A stretch of DNA of 62,566 bases from Pseudomonadota bacterium (lineage in GTDB: Bacteria; Pseudomonadota; Gammaproteobacteria; Burkholderiales; Burkholderiaceae_B): contig JAEWEV010000026.1 of assembly GCA_023389155.1 (NCBI GenBank), forward strand, positions 1-62,566, read 5' to 3'. The notes under the pieces are model-generated. The model had not been told where the DNA came from. It saw nothing but the letters and a program-made list of their open reading frames with translations, and made no database searches. Below are positions 8,888-18,136 of this stretch, piece by piece. The position numbers and the translations under genes are program-made. Every line of letters starts with the position of its first letter. Position 1 is the first letter of the stretch.

Positions 8888-10678
8888 ATGTCATCCGCTT
8901 CCGAACGTTTGCAGCAATTGCGTGTTGCAATGGCTGCCCAGCATCTTGATGCCTACCTGATTCTCTCTGCCGACCCTCATCAGTCAGAATATTTGCCGGA
9001 CTACTGGCAGGGTCGACGCTGGCTTAGCGGGTTCACGGGCTCAGTTGGAACCGTTGTAGTCACGGCGGATTTTGCCGGGATATGGGTGGATTCACGTTAC
9101 TGGGAACAGGCAGAAAAGCAGTTGCTGGGCAGCGGCATAACACTGATGAAATTGGGGCAGGCGGGTGTGCCGAGTGTCAACGAGTGGCTGAAGGATAATC
9201 TGGCCGAGCAGGCTGTGGTGGGTGTTGACGGGCATGTATTGAGCCTGAAAACGGCAAAAGACCTGCAGGACGCGCTGGGGCAATCCGGTGCTACGCTCAG
9301 GACGGACACCGATCTGCTATCGGCAATCTGGTCCGACAGGCCGACGTTGCCTCGTGCGCCCGTTGTCGAGCATGAGCCACCATTTGCCGTGCGCAGCCGC
9401 AGGCAGAACCTTCAGGATATCCGACAGGCAATGGCGCAGGAGGGTGTGCAGTGGCATCTTATTTCGTCGTTGGATGACATTGCCTGGGCCTTGAACCTGC
9501 GAGGTGCTGATGTGTCCTATAACCCGGTGTTCATGTCGCACCTGCTGATCGGACCCGACAGCGCAGTACTGTATGTGGACAAGTCCCGTATCAGACCGGA
9601 ACTGATCGCACGCCTGGCAACAGACGGGGTGACGCTGGCGGGCTACGATGAGGTCCGTGGTACACTGGCAGCGCTGCCTCCCCATACTGCCCTGCTGGTA
9701 GATCCGGCACGCACTACAGTCGGCTTGCTGGGCAACGCAGCAGGGATAAAGCGCGTTGAAAAACTCAATCCTGCCCAACGCCTCAAGTCTGTCAAAAATG
9801 CGGCTGAAATTGATAACGTCAGGGAAGCAATGGCGCAGGACGGTGCGGCCTTGTGCGAGTTTTTTGCCTGGTTTGAAAACGCGATGAAAAATGGGGACAC
9901 GGTGACCGAGCTCACCATCGACGAGCAGATCACTGCTGCGCGGGCAAGGCAGCCGCATTTTGTATCACCCAGTTTTTCTACAATTGCCGGTTTCAATGCC
10001 AACGGGGCTATGCCCCATTACATGGCAACCCCGGAGGCGTTTTCCACAATCGAGGGCAACGGCTTGCTGCTGATTGATTCCGGCGGACAGTATCTGAATG
10101 GCACGACTGATATCACCCGCGTCGTACCGGTAGGCGATATCAGTGAAGATCACAAACGTGATTTTACGCTTGTGCTCAAAGGCATGATTGCGCTTGCCGC
10201 TGCTGTTTTCCCCGAGGATTATCCGGCACCGCTGCTGGATACGCTGGCCCGTGCGCCATTATGGGCGCAGTTGCTGGACTTCGGCCATGGGACCGGGCAT
10301 GGTGTCGGCTACTTCATGAACGTGCATGAAGGGCCACAAATGATTTCCCATCGAGCCTATCGTTTCCCGGATACGGAAATGAAGGCGGGGATGATTACCT
10401 CGGATGAACCGGGACTGTATCGCCCAGGCCAGTGGGGCATAAGAATCGAGAACCTGATTTGCGCCGTTCCGGCGGGGCAATCCGAATTTGGCAAGTATCT
10501 TAAATTTGAAACGCTAACCCTATGTCCCATCGATACACGCTGTATTGACACCTCTCTGCTGAATGAGCAGGAAACAGCCTGGCTCAATCATTATCACCAG
10601 GAAGTATTGCATCGGCTGGCCCCGCGTGTCTCGGGCGCAGCACTGCAATGGTTGCGGGCCCGGACCGAGGCAATCTGA
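8888..10678 (+). CDS. Xaa-Pro aminopeptidase, M24B family
   Basis: Long-form aminopeptidase P of 596 residues that removes an N-terminal residue preceding proline. Two creatinase-like N-terminal domains start with the family's usual LDAYLILSADPHQSEY (about residues 18-33). The C-terminal pita-bread domain has the dinuclear metal ligands: Asp in LLLIDSGGQY and GTTDITR, His in GHGTGHGVG, Glu in TSDEPGLY and in WGIRIENL. I chose ATG 8888 over the GTG at 8855 because the family consensus starts there and CGGAG lies upstream, though 12 bases away. The gene is convergent with the YeiH-type exporter. Confidence 0.92.
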   Translation: MSSASERLQQLRVAMAAQHLDAYLILSADPHQSEYLPDYWQGRRWLSGFTGSVGTVVVTADFAGIWVDSRYWEQAEKQLLGSGITLMKLGQAGVPSVNEWLKDNLAEQAVVGVDGHVLSLKTAKDLQDALGQSGATLRTDTDLLSAIWSDRPTLPRAPVVEHEPPFAVRSRRQNLQDIRQAMAQEGVQWHLISSLDDIAWALNLRGADVSYNPVFMSHLLIGPDSAVLYVDKSRIRPELIARLATDGVTLAGYDEVRGTLAALPPHTALLVDPARTTVGLLGNAAGIKRVEKLNPAQRLKSVKNAAEIDNVREAMAQDGAALCEFFAWFENAMKNGDTVTELTIDEQITAARARQPHFVSPSFSTIAGFNANGAMPHYMATPEAFSTIEGNGLLLIDSGGQYLNGTTDITRVVPVGDISEDHKRDFTLVLKGMIALAAAVFPEDYPAPLLDTLARAPLWAQLLDFGHGTGHGVGYFMNVHEGPQMISHRAYRFPDTEMKAGMITSDEPGLYRPGQWGIRIENLICAVPAGQSEFGKYLKFETLTLCPIDTRCIDTSLLNEQETAWLNHYHQEVLHRLAPRVSGAALQWLRARTEAI

Positions 10679-10697
10679 TGGCGAGCATGCAGGTAGT

Positions 10698-11780
10698 TTA
10701 CATCTGGCCCATTGCATACTGAACGATCAGGCTGCTCACAGATACGGCCACCCACACCAGTAATCCCAGAAGGATAGGGCGCGGCCCGGTGGCGAATATC
10801 TTGCGCAGGTCTGCTGACAATCCGACAGCGACCAAGGCGATCACGATCAGGAATTTCGCTGCTACATTCAGCCACTCCAGCATGGTGTCGGGAAGGATGC
10901 CTGTGCTGCGGATCAGTGAAGCAACCAGGAACCAGATGATAAACCAGGGGAAAATTTTTGCCAGGCTGACTGACTGCTCGCCCTGTTTACGATTGCGCAT
11001 GCCAACCAGAACGACAAGGAACAGACAGATAGGAATAATCAGGGTCGCACGGGTCAGTTTGACAATCGTGGCAAAATCGCCTGCAGCGTGACTGTAGGCA
11101 TAGCCGGCAGCCACAACCGAAGACGTGTCGTTGATTGCGGTTCCTGCCCACATGCCAAATCCGTAATCCGTCAGGCCGAGCATATGGCCCATGGCCGGGA
11201 ACGTCAGCACTGCAAGAATGTTGAACAGAAAAATTGTGGAAATTGCGAAGGCAGTGTCGTGCTCGGAGGGTTTGAGAATGGGCGTGACGGCCGCAATTGC
11301 CGACCCCCCGCAAATTGCCGTTCCTACACCGATAAGCGTGGTCAGATCAGAAGGAATGCGCAGCAGGCGTCCGAGCAGCCATGCACTCAGAAAGGCGACT
11401 GTGACCGTTACCAGGGTCACGGCCAGTGATTCTCCGCCTGTGGCCATAACCTGGGTAAAACTCAGGCCAAATCCGAGCAGAATAATGGAAACCTGCAGAA
11501 TTTTTTTCGAAGAGAAACTGACACCGGGTTGCAGCGTCGCGTGCAATCCCACCGTACTCCGATACAGGATACCGAACAGAATGCCAAATACGGGGCCGCC
11601 AATGATAGGTAGCGCGCGACCTGCGAACTCGGCTACGACAGCAATAACGACGGACAGCAAAAGGCCGGGCCACAGCGAGTTTCTGCGGGGACGGGCAGCG
11701 CTCGTGCCTTTATCAGCAGGCGGGACGGCCGGGCTGGCTGTAGCAGACACTGCGTATGTAGAGGTGGCCGTAAGTGACAT
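10698..11780 (-). CDS. YeiH family (UPF0324) putative sulfate/sulfite exporter
   Basis: A polytopic inner-membrane protein with about ten hydrophobic helices and conserved small-residue segments such as GVGTAICGGSAIAAVTPILK and GTAINDTSSVVAAGYAYS, which mark the UPF0324/YeiH family. Members are annotated as sulfate exporters; evidence is limited. Starts at 11798 and 11780 are both open. I give 11780 because a LysR-type palindrome would otherwise overlap the start codon; neither has a clear ribosome site. The divergent LysR gene is a usual partner and probable regulator. Confidence 0.85.
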   Translation of the reverse strand: MSLTATSTYAVSATASPAVPPADKGTSAARPRRNSLWPGLLLSVVIAVVAEFAGRALPIIGGPVFGILFGILYRSTVGLHATLQPGVSFSSKKILQVSIILLGFGLSFTQVMATGGESLAVTLVTVTVAFLSAWLLGRLLRIPSDLTTLIGVGTAICGGSAIAAVTPILKPSEHDTAFAISTIFLFNILAVLTFPAMGHMLGLTDYGFGMWAGTAINDTSSVVAAGYAYSHAAGDFATIVKLTRATLIIPICLFLVVLVGMRNRKQGEQSVSLAKIFPWFIIWFLVASLIRSTGILPDTMLEWLNVAAKFLIVIALVAVGLSADLRKIFATGPRPILLGLLVWVAVSVSSLIVQYAMGQM

Positions 11781-11796
11781 AATATATAAAATACCC

Positions 11797-11813
11797 ATTA
11801 GCTTATTACTGAT
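11797..11813. promoter_or_regulatory. possible LysR-type operator
   Basis: ATTAG, 7 bases, CTGAT forms an interrupted near-palindrome of the T-N11-A type used by LysR regulators, in the 105-base region between the YeiH-type gene and its divergent LysR gene. One mismatch; no binding data. Confidence 0.35.
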
Positions 11814-11885
11814 AGGTATAGATCATAGGCTTTGATATGGTATAAGTAAAGTTACAATAATTTATAACTAGAATAAGGAAAACTG

Positions 11886-12785
11886 ATGGCAAATTTCAGC
11901 CCAAAACAGCTTGATGTTTTTACCCACGTGGCGCGGCTGGGCAGTGTCAAGGCTGCGGCAGATGCGCTGCATCTAACCCAGCCAGCTGCCAGTATGGCGC
12001 TGGCCGAGCTTGAGAAACAGCTGGGGGCACCGTTGTTTGATCGCGACAAGGGCAGGCTGTATCTGAATGAAAAGGGCAGCCGGTTACTACCTCTTGCGCA
12101 GGAAATCATCGAAAGAATGATCGAGTTTCGACAGCGTGCTGAAGACCAGGCTGATATTCTGACCGGGGAATTTCGTATCGGTGCCAGTAACACGGTAGGG
12201 AACTACCGCGTGGGGGATTTGCTTAGTGGGTTCGTGCTCAATAACGACAGAGTGACCGTGCATCTGAATGTCGCGAACACGGATGAAATTGTCAGACAGA
12301 TTGTCGACCACAGCATTGACGTGGCTTGCGTGGAAGGGCAGGTGCATCACGAATCCGTAGCGTCGGTGCGCTGGATGGATGATAATCTGTGTGTCTGCAC
12401 CCGACCCGACCATCCGCTGGCGTCAATCGCCGGACTGCAGCCGGCCGATTTTGCCGACGTTCGCTGGATCTTGCGGGAACGTGGTTCGGCAACCCGGGCG
12501 GTCAGCGATGTGGAGCTGGATAAACTCCCTCGAGCCAAGGTGGTCATGGAGCTGGGACAGATCGAAGCGATCAAGCAGGCGGTGATCGCCGGGCTGGGAA
12601 TTGCATTTTTGCCTCAGGTGGCCGTGACTCATGCAGTCAGTTCCGGTCGGCTGGCACTGCTTGATACGCCATTTCTGAATCTGACCCGCCAGCTGTCGAT
12701 TATCTATCACCGCTCCCGCTACCAGGGAAGGTTAATGCGCAGTTTTCTGGAATCAGTCAGCAAGTCAGCCGGAGTGGAGAAGTAG
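11886..12785 (+). CDS. LysR family transcriptional regulator, YeiE-like
   Basis: A 299-residue LTTR. The N-terminal winged helix (about residues 4-63, LTQPAASMALAELEKQLGAPLFDR recognition region) is followed by a periplasmic-binding-like effector domain (about 90-290). The combination with a divergent YeiH-type transporter matches the YeiE/YeiH arrangement in enterics, where YeiE responds to sulfite (family knowledge). Regulation of the neighbour is inferred from layout only. The ATG follows AAGGAAAA. Confidence 0.88.
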   Translation: MANFSPKQLDVFTHVARLGSVKAAADALHLTQPAASMALAELEKQLGAPLFDRDKGRLYLNEKGSRLLPLAQEIIERMIEFRQRAEDQADILTGEFRIGASNTVGNYRVGDLLSGFVLNNDRVTVHLNVANTDEIVRQIVDHSIDVACVEGQVHHESVASVRWMDDNLCVCTRPDHPLASIAGLQPADFADVRWILRERGSATRAVSDVELDKLPRAKVVMELGQIEAIKQAVIAGLGIAFLPQVAVTHAVSSGRLALLDTPFLNLTRQLSIIYHRSRYQGRLMRSFLESVSKSAGVEK

Positions 12786-12886
12786 GAACAACGAACAAAT
12801 AAAGGAAGTGCAAAGCGCAACATGCTGGCGCGCAGTACCACCTGCAATTAGTCCACGGGCAGCACAAATGCGGAAGCGCGCAGACA

Positions 12887-12938
12887 GTAAAAACCCCGCA
12901 GTTGCCTGAATATGGGAATAACCAGGCAACTGCGGGGT
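12887..12938 (-). terminator. strong intrinsic terminator after rpmBG
   Basis: A perfect 16-base-pair stem: ACCCCGCAGTTGCCTG (12893-12908) with its complement at 12923-12938, loop of 14 bases. On the minus strand it is followed by five T, ending the ribosomal protein transcript 23 bases beyond the rpmG stop. Confidence 0.9.
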
Positions 12939-12960
12939 CGGATATACAGTAACGCTATGA

Positions 12961-13128
12961 TTACTTCAGTTTTGTTTCTTTGTAATCAACGTGCTTACGA
13001 GCAACGGGATCAAATTTTTTGATCAGCATTTTTTCCGGGGTGTTGCGTTTGTTTTTGGTCGTTGTATAGAAGTGACCGGTACCAGCTGTGGATTCCAGCT
13101 TGATTTTTTCGCGAATGCCTTTTGCCAT
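12961..13128 (-). CDS. rpmG: 50S ribosomal protein L33
   Basis: A 55-residue gene. The translation starts MAKGIREKIKLESTAGTG and ends VARKHVDYKETKLK, the normal proteobacterial L33 length and ends. It lacks the CxxC pairs of zinc-type L33. A good ribosome site (CAGGAGCCC) precedes the ATG. It follows rpmB by 36 bases and is closed by the strong terminator, as in the usual rpmB-rpmG operon. Confidence 0.95.
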   Translation of the reverse strand: MAKGIREKIKLESTAGTGHFYTTTKNKRNTPEKMLIKKFDPVARKHVDYKETKLK

Positions 13129-13164
13129 GATGGGCTCCTGGAGTAAATCGTTAGTAGGAAAGAA

Positions 13165-13401
13165 TTAAACGCTTTGGCCGTTGGCGCGCATTTCTGCAAG
13201 AACGACGTCAATCCCTTTTTTGTCGATCGTACGCAGAGCGTTTGTGGAAACGCGCAGACGAACCCAGCGGTTTTCGCTTTCAACCCAGAAACGACGGCTT
13301 TGCAGGTTAGGCAGGAAGCGACGTTTAGTTTTATTGTTTGCGTGTGAAACATTATTACCGGACATTGGGCCTTTGCCGGTGACTTGGCATACTTTTGCCA
13401 T
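13165..13401 (-). CDS. rpmB: 50S ribosomal protein L28
   Basis: A 78-residue L28. It begins MAKVCQVTGKGPMSGNNVSH and contains KTKRRFLPNLQSRRFWVES and RLRVSTNALRTIDKKG, all standard for bacterial L28. GAGG lies 8 bases before the ATG. It is first in a two-gene operon with rpmG. The likely promoter is about 275 bases upstream (13683-13712), leaving a long leader with several hairpins. Confidence 0.96.
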   Translation of the reverse strand: MAKVCQVTGKGPMSGNNVSHANNKTKRRFLPNLQSRRFWVESENRWVRLRVSTNALRTIDKKGIDVVLAEMRANGQSV

Positions 13402-13682
13402 GATTCTGACCTCGTTAAGTTTGAAGACCTGATTTTTGGCTCAGGCCAGCCTTCTGTGGGGTTTCCGCCGATCGTTGCAGAAAGGACAGGAAACAGGAAA
13501 ATTCGCTGTGAATTTCCTTTGGCATACCGAATCAATCATGTTGCAGCGAGCTATAACAGCTCATATCTACAACAGCGCATATCTATAAAAACCCTAAAAT
13601 TTAAGGTCCCTATTGGCCCCTATTAGACTCTCATCAAAGCGGGGTTTCTGCATGATTCCGGCAGCTTCAGGGTTAGCCAAAC
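13402..13682 (-). promoter_or_regulatory. long structured 5' leader of rpmBG
   Basis: No gene is seen in this stretch. If transcription starts at the promoter at 13683-13712, it forms an untranslated leader of about 275 bases. Hairpins visible: CCTGA/TCAGG (13428-13445, just before the ribosome site), AGGAAAATTC/GAATTTCCT (13495-13518) and GAGCT/AGCTC (13548-13562). There is also a tandem-like pair, TAATAGGGGCC then CCAATAGGGACC on the minus strand near 13604-13626. Autoregulation by a ribosomal protein is possible but unproven. Confidence 0.45.
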
Positions 13683-13712
13683 ATTATAAGCAGAAAAGTG
13701 AAGCAAATTCAA
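13683..13712 (-). promoter_or_regulatory. rpmB: sigma70 promoter for rpmBG
   Basis: On the minus strand, TTGAAT (13707-13712), an 18-base spacer, then a perfect TATAAT (13683-13688). It is the best promoter match upstream of the ribosomal protein genes and lies in the gap before the Bcr/CflA gene's stop. Confidence 0.6.
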
Positions 13713-13765
13713 GAGTTTAATGCCAAAACGTCAGATTTTTCCCACTCCCGGCAGGAACGGTATGT

Positions 13766-15007
13766 CTAACGTTCAGAGGCGCTGAAGTTGCCGTCAGCCG
13801 GTCGTGCCAGAACCTGACCACAGAGCAGGGCCAGAACTGCACACACCGCCAGTCCGACGAAAAGCGGAACAGGGGTGTTTGCCAGGCTGCTGCTGACAGT
13901 ACCGCTGCTGAGCGTGCCGAACAGAAACTGCAGACAACCCATTAGGGCAGATGCTACCCCAAGTCTGTGCCCCTGATCCCGTAGGGCCAGGGCAGTGGCG
14001 TTGGGCAGGATAAAGCCCAGGCTGGTGGTAAAGCCCAGCAGTGTCAGCGTGAGCAGTGCCAGATTGAGTTTCTCTGCCAGAGCCAGGATCAGGCCAAGAA
14101 GAATACTCAGACAGCCACAGATGAGGGCAGTGCGCAGAATTCTGAGCGGAGAGTGAATGCGCAGCAGCCGTGCGCTGATTTGTGAACCGGCAATCAAGCC
14201 GAAGGCATTAAGTCCGAAAAACAGACCAAAGTGCTGTTGCGGTACGTGATACATGTTGATAAATACGGTAGGCGACACAGAAATGTAGGCGAAGAGTCCC
14301 GCCATACCAATGCCCCCGGCCAGAGAAAAACCCATATAGTTTCGGCTGCGCAACAGGCCAGAATAATTCCGTGCAATGGTGCTCAGATGTAGCGGCACTG
14401 CCTTTTCCCGCGGCATGGTTTCTTTCAGGCGGAAAATGGCCAGCACGAACATGATGGCGCTGTACGTCAGCATGATGGCAAACAGGCCGCGCCAGCCTGT
14501 TATCGGCGACAGATAACCGCCCATCAGTGGTGCCAGAATAGGTGCGACGCCCATGATCAACATCATCATGGACATGGCCATGGCGGAATCCCGGGTGTTG
14601 AGCTGGTCTCGGATGACGGCTCGTGGAATCACCATGGCAGCGGCGGCGCCACAAGCCTGAATGCAGCGGAAGAACAGCAGATACTCCACACTTGTGGCCA
14701 GTGCACAGCCGATAGTTGCCGCCATATAGATGACCAGACCACCCAACAGCGGTTTTTTGCGCCCGTAACGATCAGCGATGGGGCCGTAAATCAGCTGGGA
14801 CAGTGCCAGCCCCAGAAGATAGGTTGAGACGGTCAGTTCGACGCGGCTCTGAGGGACCTGCAAGTCCGCCGAAATCGCGGGGAATGAAGGCAGGTACATA
14901 TCGATGGTCAGCGGCCCGATGGCCGTCATGAGCCCGAGCAACCACAACCAGAGGGGGACTTTTTTATCGATCGACTTGGTGCTTTGCACCCTATCGCTTT
15001 TGGACAT
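13766..15007 (-). CDS. Bcr/CflA family drug resistance MFS transporter
   Basis: A 413-residue, 12-helix major facilitator. The TIDMYLPSFPAISADL opening of helix 1 and the loop motif GPIADRYGRKKPLLGG (motif A) define the Bcr/CflA drug:proton antiporters. I chose the start at 15007, which overlaps the last 17 bases of the MATE gene, because it has GGAAG 8 bases upstream and removes 32 non-helical residues. It is the last gene of a leftward ArnT-like, MATE, Bcr run. Substrate unknown. Confidence 0.88.
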   Translation of the reverse strand: MSKSDRVQSTKSIDKKVPLWLWLLGLMTAIGPLTIDMYLPSFPAISADLQVPQSRVELTVSTYLLGLALSQLIYGPIADRYGRKKPLLGGLVIYMAATIGCALATSVEYLLFFRCIQACGAAAAMVIPRAVIRDQLNTRDSAMAMSMMMLIMGVAPILAPLMGGYLSPITGWRGLFAIMLTYSAIMFVLAIFRLKETMPREKAVPLHLSTIARNYSGLLRSRNYMGFSLAGGIGMAGLFAYISVSPTVFINMYHVPQQHFGLFFGLNAFGLIAGSQISARLLRIHSPLRILRTALICGCLSILLGLILALAEKLNLALLTLTLLGFTTSLGFILPNATALALRDQGHRLGVASALMGCLQFLFGTLSSGTVSSSLANTPVPLFVGLAVCAVLALLCGQVLARPADGNFSASER

Positions 15008-16388
15008 TGACAGACTTCCAGTACCAGATGGCAAGAATGATGGCGCACAGGACCATGCTGAAACTGCACATGATCCACAAAGAAGAGACGCCTGGCGGCG
15101 CACCAGGGGTGAAAATGGCCGTCAGGCCGTCCAGCTTGCGGTGGCCAGGTCCGAACCCGAAGTACCAGCCACCCAGAAGACCAATACCAAACAGCGATCC
15201 GGTCTGAATCACGAAAGGCATGGTAGCGATTTTGTGCGCGCGCAAAATATAGGAAAGCATGCATTGTAGCGCATCGCTCGCATGCAATAGGGGCAGGATA
15301 GTCAGCAATGCGTATGCCATTGCAGCAATTGCCGGATTCGATGTGTAGATATCGATGATTTGCGGCCGCGCTGTCATGACAATGGTCAGACTCAGCACCA
15401 CGCCTGACAGGCCCAGACCAATTCCTATGCGCGCCAGGCGCCGGGCCTGTTCGGGCTGTTGTGCGCCCAGTGCCTGTGCAACAAGCGAAGACGTGGCAAT
15501 ACCGATGGCCAGCGGGAACATATAGAGCAACGAGACCAGGTTGGCCAGAATCTGATGTCCTCCCGAAACGAAGGTGCCTTCCCGCGCAGCCAGCAGCGCC
15601 ATGAAGGTGAAAGAACTGACCTCAGCCAGATACGAGCCTCCCATGGGCAATCCAAGTTGCAGAATTTCTTTCTGTGAAAGCCAGTCAGGGCGTCCCAGTC
15701 TGACTCTGAACTGCGCGTAAAAAGGATCACGCCGGATCGCCACGATCCCGGCTGCCAGCGCGATCCACGATACAACCGCAGTGGAGGTCGCGGCACCAGC
15801 ACTGCCCAGTGCCGGCATTCCCGCATGACCAAATATAAGCAGCCAGTTGAAGAGCAGTTTTATCAGTACCGAGGTCAGGCTGATATACATGAGCAGCCTG
15901 GGTCTTTGCACTGCCGTGGTCAGTGCGTAGACGCAGCGGAACATCAGGGTAGCAGGCAAGGCAAGACAGCAAATGCGCAGATAGACCGCTACCTGCTGTC
16001 GAACCGGTTCCGAAAGATCCCCCGAGTAGCTGAGCCAGACATTTGGAAATAACAGCAGGGAGCCACCAATGACAGACAGGAACAGTGAAAGCCAGATACC
16101 CTGACCAATAAAGCGGCCGATTTCGTCGTTCCTGTTGGCGCCGAACAACTGAGCACATATTGGAACCAAGGCATGTACGATACCCATCAGTCCGATATGG
16201 ATGGTCATGAAAATGGAGACCGACAGCGCCATCGCCTGCAGGGAGATGGGGTTGGTGTGGCCTAGCATGGTGCTGTCAAGAACGGCAAAGGCCATTCCGG
16301 CCCACTGGCTGATGAGCATGGGCCACGCGAGACGCACAATGTTGCGGACAGAACCCGAAGAGGCAGTCTGTGAAGACCGTGATGGCAT
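14991..16388 (-). CDS. MATE family multidrug efflux transporter
   Basis: A 465-residue, 12-helix transporter of the multi-antimicrobial extrusion family, normal in length. The opening VRLAWPMLISQWAGMAFAVLDSTMLGH and the second-half repeat LQLGLPMGGSYLAEVSSFTFMALL are the paired MATE bundles. NorM/DinF-type proteins export cations or drugs with sodium or proton uptake (family knowledge). It starts 5 bases after the stop of the ArnT-like gene and overlaps the next transporter gene, so the three are almost certainly cotranscribed. Confidence 0.9.
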   Translation of the reverse strand: MPSRSSQTASSGSVRNIVRLAWPMLISQWAGMAFAVLDSTMLGHTNPISLQAMALSVSIFMTIHIGLMGIVHALVPICAQLFGANRNDEIGRFIGQGIWLSLFLSVIGGSLLLFPNVWLSYSGDLSEPVRQQVAVYLRICCLALPATLMFRCVYALTTAVQRPRLLMYISLTSVLIKLLFNWLLIFGHAGMPALGSAGAATSTAVVSWIALAAGIVAIRRDPFYAQFRVRLGRPDWLSQKEILQLGLPMGGSYLAEVSSFTFMALLAAREGTFVSGGHQILANLVSLLYMFPLAIGIATSSLVAQALGAQQPEQARRLARIGIGLGLSGVVLSLTIVMTARPQIIDIYTSNPAIAAMAYALLTILPLLHASDALQCMLSYILRAHKIATMPFVIQTGSLFGIGLLGGWYFGFGPGHRKLDGLTAIFTPGAPPGVSSLWIMCSFSMVLCAIILAIWYWKSVNVQKR

Positions 16389-16393
16389 CGGGA

Positions 16394-18136
16394 TTACCTG
16401 GCGGGCAGTCGGATCAGTCGGAAGACTTCATGGCGGTCTGGTCGACGTTTGCCCTGCCAGATTACGGTTGCGTTATCCGGATAGGGTTCGGCCATGTTCT
16501 CGATTTTTTCAAATGTGGTCTGCAGCAGAAGATAGCGACATTGGGCATCGTATGAAAACTGCAGGCCGTTAAAAACATAGAAGGCCGCCCGCTGGCCCAG
16601 GCCCAGACCGTGCTGGCGAATGCAGTCTGCCGGTACACTGTTTTCCTGGATGGCGGTGGTCAGCTCTTCAGATACCGCCTTGTAGCTTCGGTTGTAGTTG
16701 ATGGAGGGCAGCCACAGCAGTGCCAGCAGCATCCATGTCAGCGTCAGGCCTGTGGCCGACAGGACGATACCGCGCCACAGAACAGCCGGATTGCTGCGCA
16801 AGCGCCAGGAGACAGTTAGAAACCATGCCAGGCATACACCTATTGCGAGAACCAGCGTCAGAAACGAAATATGCGGTTCGAAGCCGGTCAGCAGTCGGGT
16901 AATGTTGTGATGGATTTTGGCTGGCCAGCCAAAATGCAAGGCGATCCATCCCAGCCAGGTGGCAATCATGGCAAGTGACATCACCATGATAGAGAACCAG
17001 TCAAGGGTATTGACCACCGAGCGTCGCAGGGTGGGCAGCGACAGCGCCGCCAGGATCGCGCAAGGTACCGCCAGCATCGCATATTCGGACTCGAACGCAT
17101 TTTCCTGAAAAATAACAGTGAAAAAGGATGCCCCGAGCAGCAGTGCTGGCATGAAGATATGCGGCGCATCGAGCCATTTGCGCCAGTTCCACAATGCGAT
17201 AATCATGAAGGGCCAGGTTGGCCAGAGAAACCATGACAGATCGCGCAAGGTAGACAAAGCTTCGGTCGCCAGTGGCAGGCTGAAGAGCGAGTCATTCCAG
17301 AACAGATAACTGTGCATCCAGTAATCGCTGGCATTGCCGGCTGCATTAAGCCACAGCAGACAACTGGAAGCAGCCAGGGCAAGGCTCCACAGCAGCCAGA
17401 GTTTTTGCTGGCGACCAAAGTTGCGGAAAAAGATCAGAGCGACCAAAGCAAGTAGAACCGGAACTCCGCCTATGGCGCCTCGGGTGAGGAATGCGCCCGC
17501 CAGTCCAAGGCCGGCCAGGGTGCTGCCCTGGATGGGGTGGTCCAGCATGCGCACCATGCCGTAAAACGCCACTGCCTGACACATCATGATCAGCGGGAAG
17601 TTCGACGTCTCGTGCATGCGAATGACGATGCCGATAGTTGCGATAATGAAAAGCACCGCGGCATCCGCGATCATTCGGCCGTAATCCTGTGGATTGGGTT
17701 CGCCGCCAAAGGGCAGGGCCAGTGGCTGGCATTCTTTGCGTCGCGCCAGAAGATAGGTGCCATACCAGGTTGCGCAGATGATGACAAAGAAATAAATGAA
17801 AATGGGCAGACGTGCGGCCGTGATCTGTGCGTCAAGTGGCGACTGGAAAAGCGCGAATACTGGTGCGAATATCTGAATGCATAGCGCGCCTATCCATGTC
17901 ACCAGGGGTCCCTCCTGGGCATAGGCGTAATTGCCGATCTGAGGCAGCAACCAGGCATGTTCCTGCCCGCGAATGGCTGACAGCATCGTTGCAAGCCCCG
18001 TCAGGTCGTCGGTTTTCCATGGATCGCGGTAGAACAGCCCGGCGAAAATGTACAGAATGCCTACCACCAGCAAGGCGATACGGGAAAGTTTGCGGGTCGC
18101 AATTTCTGTCAGGCGGGAGGGCGTTGTGCGTTGCAT
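16394..18136 (-). CDS. ArnT-like GT39/83-family membrane glycosyltransferase
   Basis: A 580-residue membrane protein with about 11-13 helices. Its first periplasmic loop contains RDPWKTDD, resembling the RDPWKPDE segment of ArnT-type lipid-linked sugar transferases, whose acidic pair is catalytic. These GT-C enzymes move a sugar from an undecaprenyl-phosphate donor to lipid A or protein. Which donor or acceptor is used here cannot be read; no arnBCADEF genes are nearby, so true aminoarabinose transfer is doubtful. First gene of the run with two drug exporters. Confidence 0.75.
   Translation of the reverse strand: MQRTTPSRLTEIATRKLSRIALLVVGILYIFAGLFYRDPWKTDDLTGLATMLSAIRGQEHAWLLPQIGNYAYAQEGPLVTWIGALCIQIFAPVFALFQSPLDAQITAARLPIFIYFFVIICATWYGTYLLARRKECQPLALPFGGEPNPQDYGRMIADAAVLFIIATIGIVIRMHETSNFPLIMMCQAVAFYGMVRMLDHPIQGSTLAGLGLAGAFLTRGAIGGVPVLLALVALIFFRNFGRQQKLWLLWSLALAASSCLLWLNAAGNASDYWMHSYLFWNDSLFSLPLATEALSTLRDLSWFLWPTWPFMIIALWNWRKWLDAPHIFMPALLLGASFFTVIFQENAFESEYAMLAVPCAILAALSLPTLRRSVVNTLDWFSIMVMSLAMIATWLGWIALHFGWPAKIHHNITRLLTGFEPHISFLTLVLAIGVCLAWFLTVSWRLRSNPAVLWRGIVLSATGLTLTWMLLALLWLPSINYNRSYKAVSEELTTAIQENSVPADCIRQHGLGLGQRAAFYVFNGLQFSYDAQCRYLLLQTTFEKIENMAEPYPDNATVIWQGKRRPDRHEVFRLIRLPAR

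Noticed and set aside
13023..13535. Leftward open frame of 170 codons over rpmB and rpmG
   Set aside because: Overlaps two ribosomal protein genes in another frame; those are certain, and this frame is not.
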